Of a DNA stretch of 64,000 bases, positions 63,785 through 64,000 are shown in pieces. The position numbers were made by a program, and so were the translations under genes. How positions within the stretch are numbered: the stretch's first letter is position 1; every line of letters starts with the position of its first letter. Source of the DNA: Trebonia kvetii (lineage in GTDB: Bacteria > Actinomycetota > Actinomycetes > Streptosporangiales > Streptosporangiaceae); NCBI RefSeq assembly GCF_007827045.1, contig NZ_RPFW01000003.1, forward strand, positions 124,001 to 188,000, read 5' to 3'. The notes beneath the pieces are model-generated. The model saw only the letters and a program-made list of their open reading frames with translations, was not told the DNA's origin and did not search any database.

Positions 63785-64000
63785 TTACGTCTTTACCTGG
63801 CCTGTCCCCTTACGGTACGGAATGACCAGATCCGGCCAGGTGCAGGCCGGTCCGCAGAGCCGGCCGAGGCGGAGCCGGGGCGTGTTCCCCGAGGACAGCC
63901 ACGACCGGTCCCGCACGTGATGGCGGATACCGGGGTTATGTTGGTCGAGGTGGCAGCGTTCCCAGCCGCGCTCGGTCCGGAAGATCTCCGCGCAGCGAAG
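63785..64000 (-). CDS. C-terminus of an unrecognised Cys/His-rich protein, cut by the window edge
   Basis: The minus strand is open from base 64000 to TAA at 63785 (71 residues): GWERCHLDQHNPGIRHHVRD, SWLSSGNTPRLRLGRLCGPA and CTWPDLVIPYRKG. Trp, Cys and His are enriched, which could mean metal binding. A hairpin follows the stop. Family not recognised; whether this is an intact gene cannot be judged from the end alone. Confidence 0.45.
   Translation of the reverse strand, partial: LRCAEIFRTERGWERCHLDQHNPGIRHHVRDRSWLSSGNTPRLRLGRLCGPACTWPDLVIPYRKGTGQVKT

Overview
The window is high-GC bacterial DNA with many GTG starts. It encodes a WhiB protein, a SARP/AfsR-type regulator, two GAF-ANTAR proteins, a menaquinone (MenG) pathway and a 14-subunit NDH-1. 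This points to an actinomycete (Actinomycetota), possibly near Streptosporangiales; the genus cannot be read from the sequence. Both ends cut through genes: an acyl-CoA desaturase at the left and an unrecognised Cys/His-rich protein at the right.

Bases 1-38,300 are mostly conserved chromosome. In order they hold a desaturase (minus strand), tRNA-Gln(TTG), an HTH gene broken by an amber codon, an MFS exporter, glmU-prs, a cluster of hairpins, a large AfsR-like regulator, a hexapeptide-repeat protein, rplY-pth, a decayed DUF559-like gene, cysQ-cysD-cysN, and a long respiratory run: menG, a geranylgeranyl-reductase-family flavoprotein (menJ-like), nuoA to nuoN, and a polyprenyl diphosphate synthase. 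A sequence matching the Rex operator (TTGTGAA-N4-TTCACAA) lies between the likely promoter and start of the menJ-like gene. This suggests NADH/NAD control of the whole menJ-nuo block. msrA and two unrecognised overlapping genes follow.

Bases 38,300-43,700 hold korB/korA (2-oxoacid:ferredoxin oxidoreductase, minus strand), an M48 peptidase, a YajQ-family protein and tRNA-Tyr(GTA).

Bases 43,700-63,700 look like an accessory stress and membrane-adaptation island that is partly decaying. Intact genes include an acyltransferase, TrhA/hemolysin III, kdpF, LysR and WhiB regulators, a DUF3040-like protein, a PRC-barrel protein, a DEAD-box helicase, two GAF-ANTAR proteins, a STAS protein, CsbD, GlsB/YeaQ, an acyl-lipid desaturase, a UBP zinc finger and an extra FtsH. 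Mixed among them are relics: a class III aminotransferase with an internal deletion fused to a GT25-like tail, a kdpB without kdpA or kdpC, a collapsed second trhA, a sigma-factor region 4, a second copy of a small membrane protein, and a truncated DUF6131-like protein. A second Rex-type operator precedes the broken aminotransferase.

The most interesting signal is a repeated leader element. It consists of a -10 box, exactly 9 nt, GCTCCGG, a small covarying hairpin, GGCAGCTG, a second covarying hairpin, then CYGGAG and a T run. It sits in the same orientation before trhA, before the small membrane protein-csbD pair, and before glsB. The glsB copy has been split by a 950-bp IS5-type insertion with a 3-bp target duplication. 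In the csbD-operon copy, a 12-bp inverted repeat buries the ribosome binding site. Together these look like a shared RNA switch or attenuator for an envelope-stress regulon.
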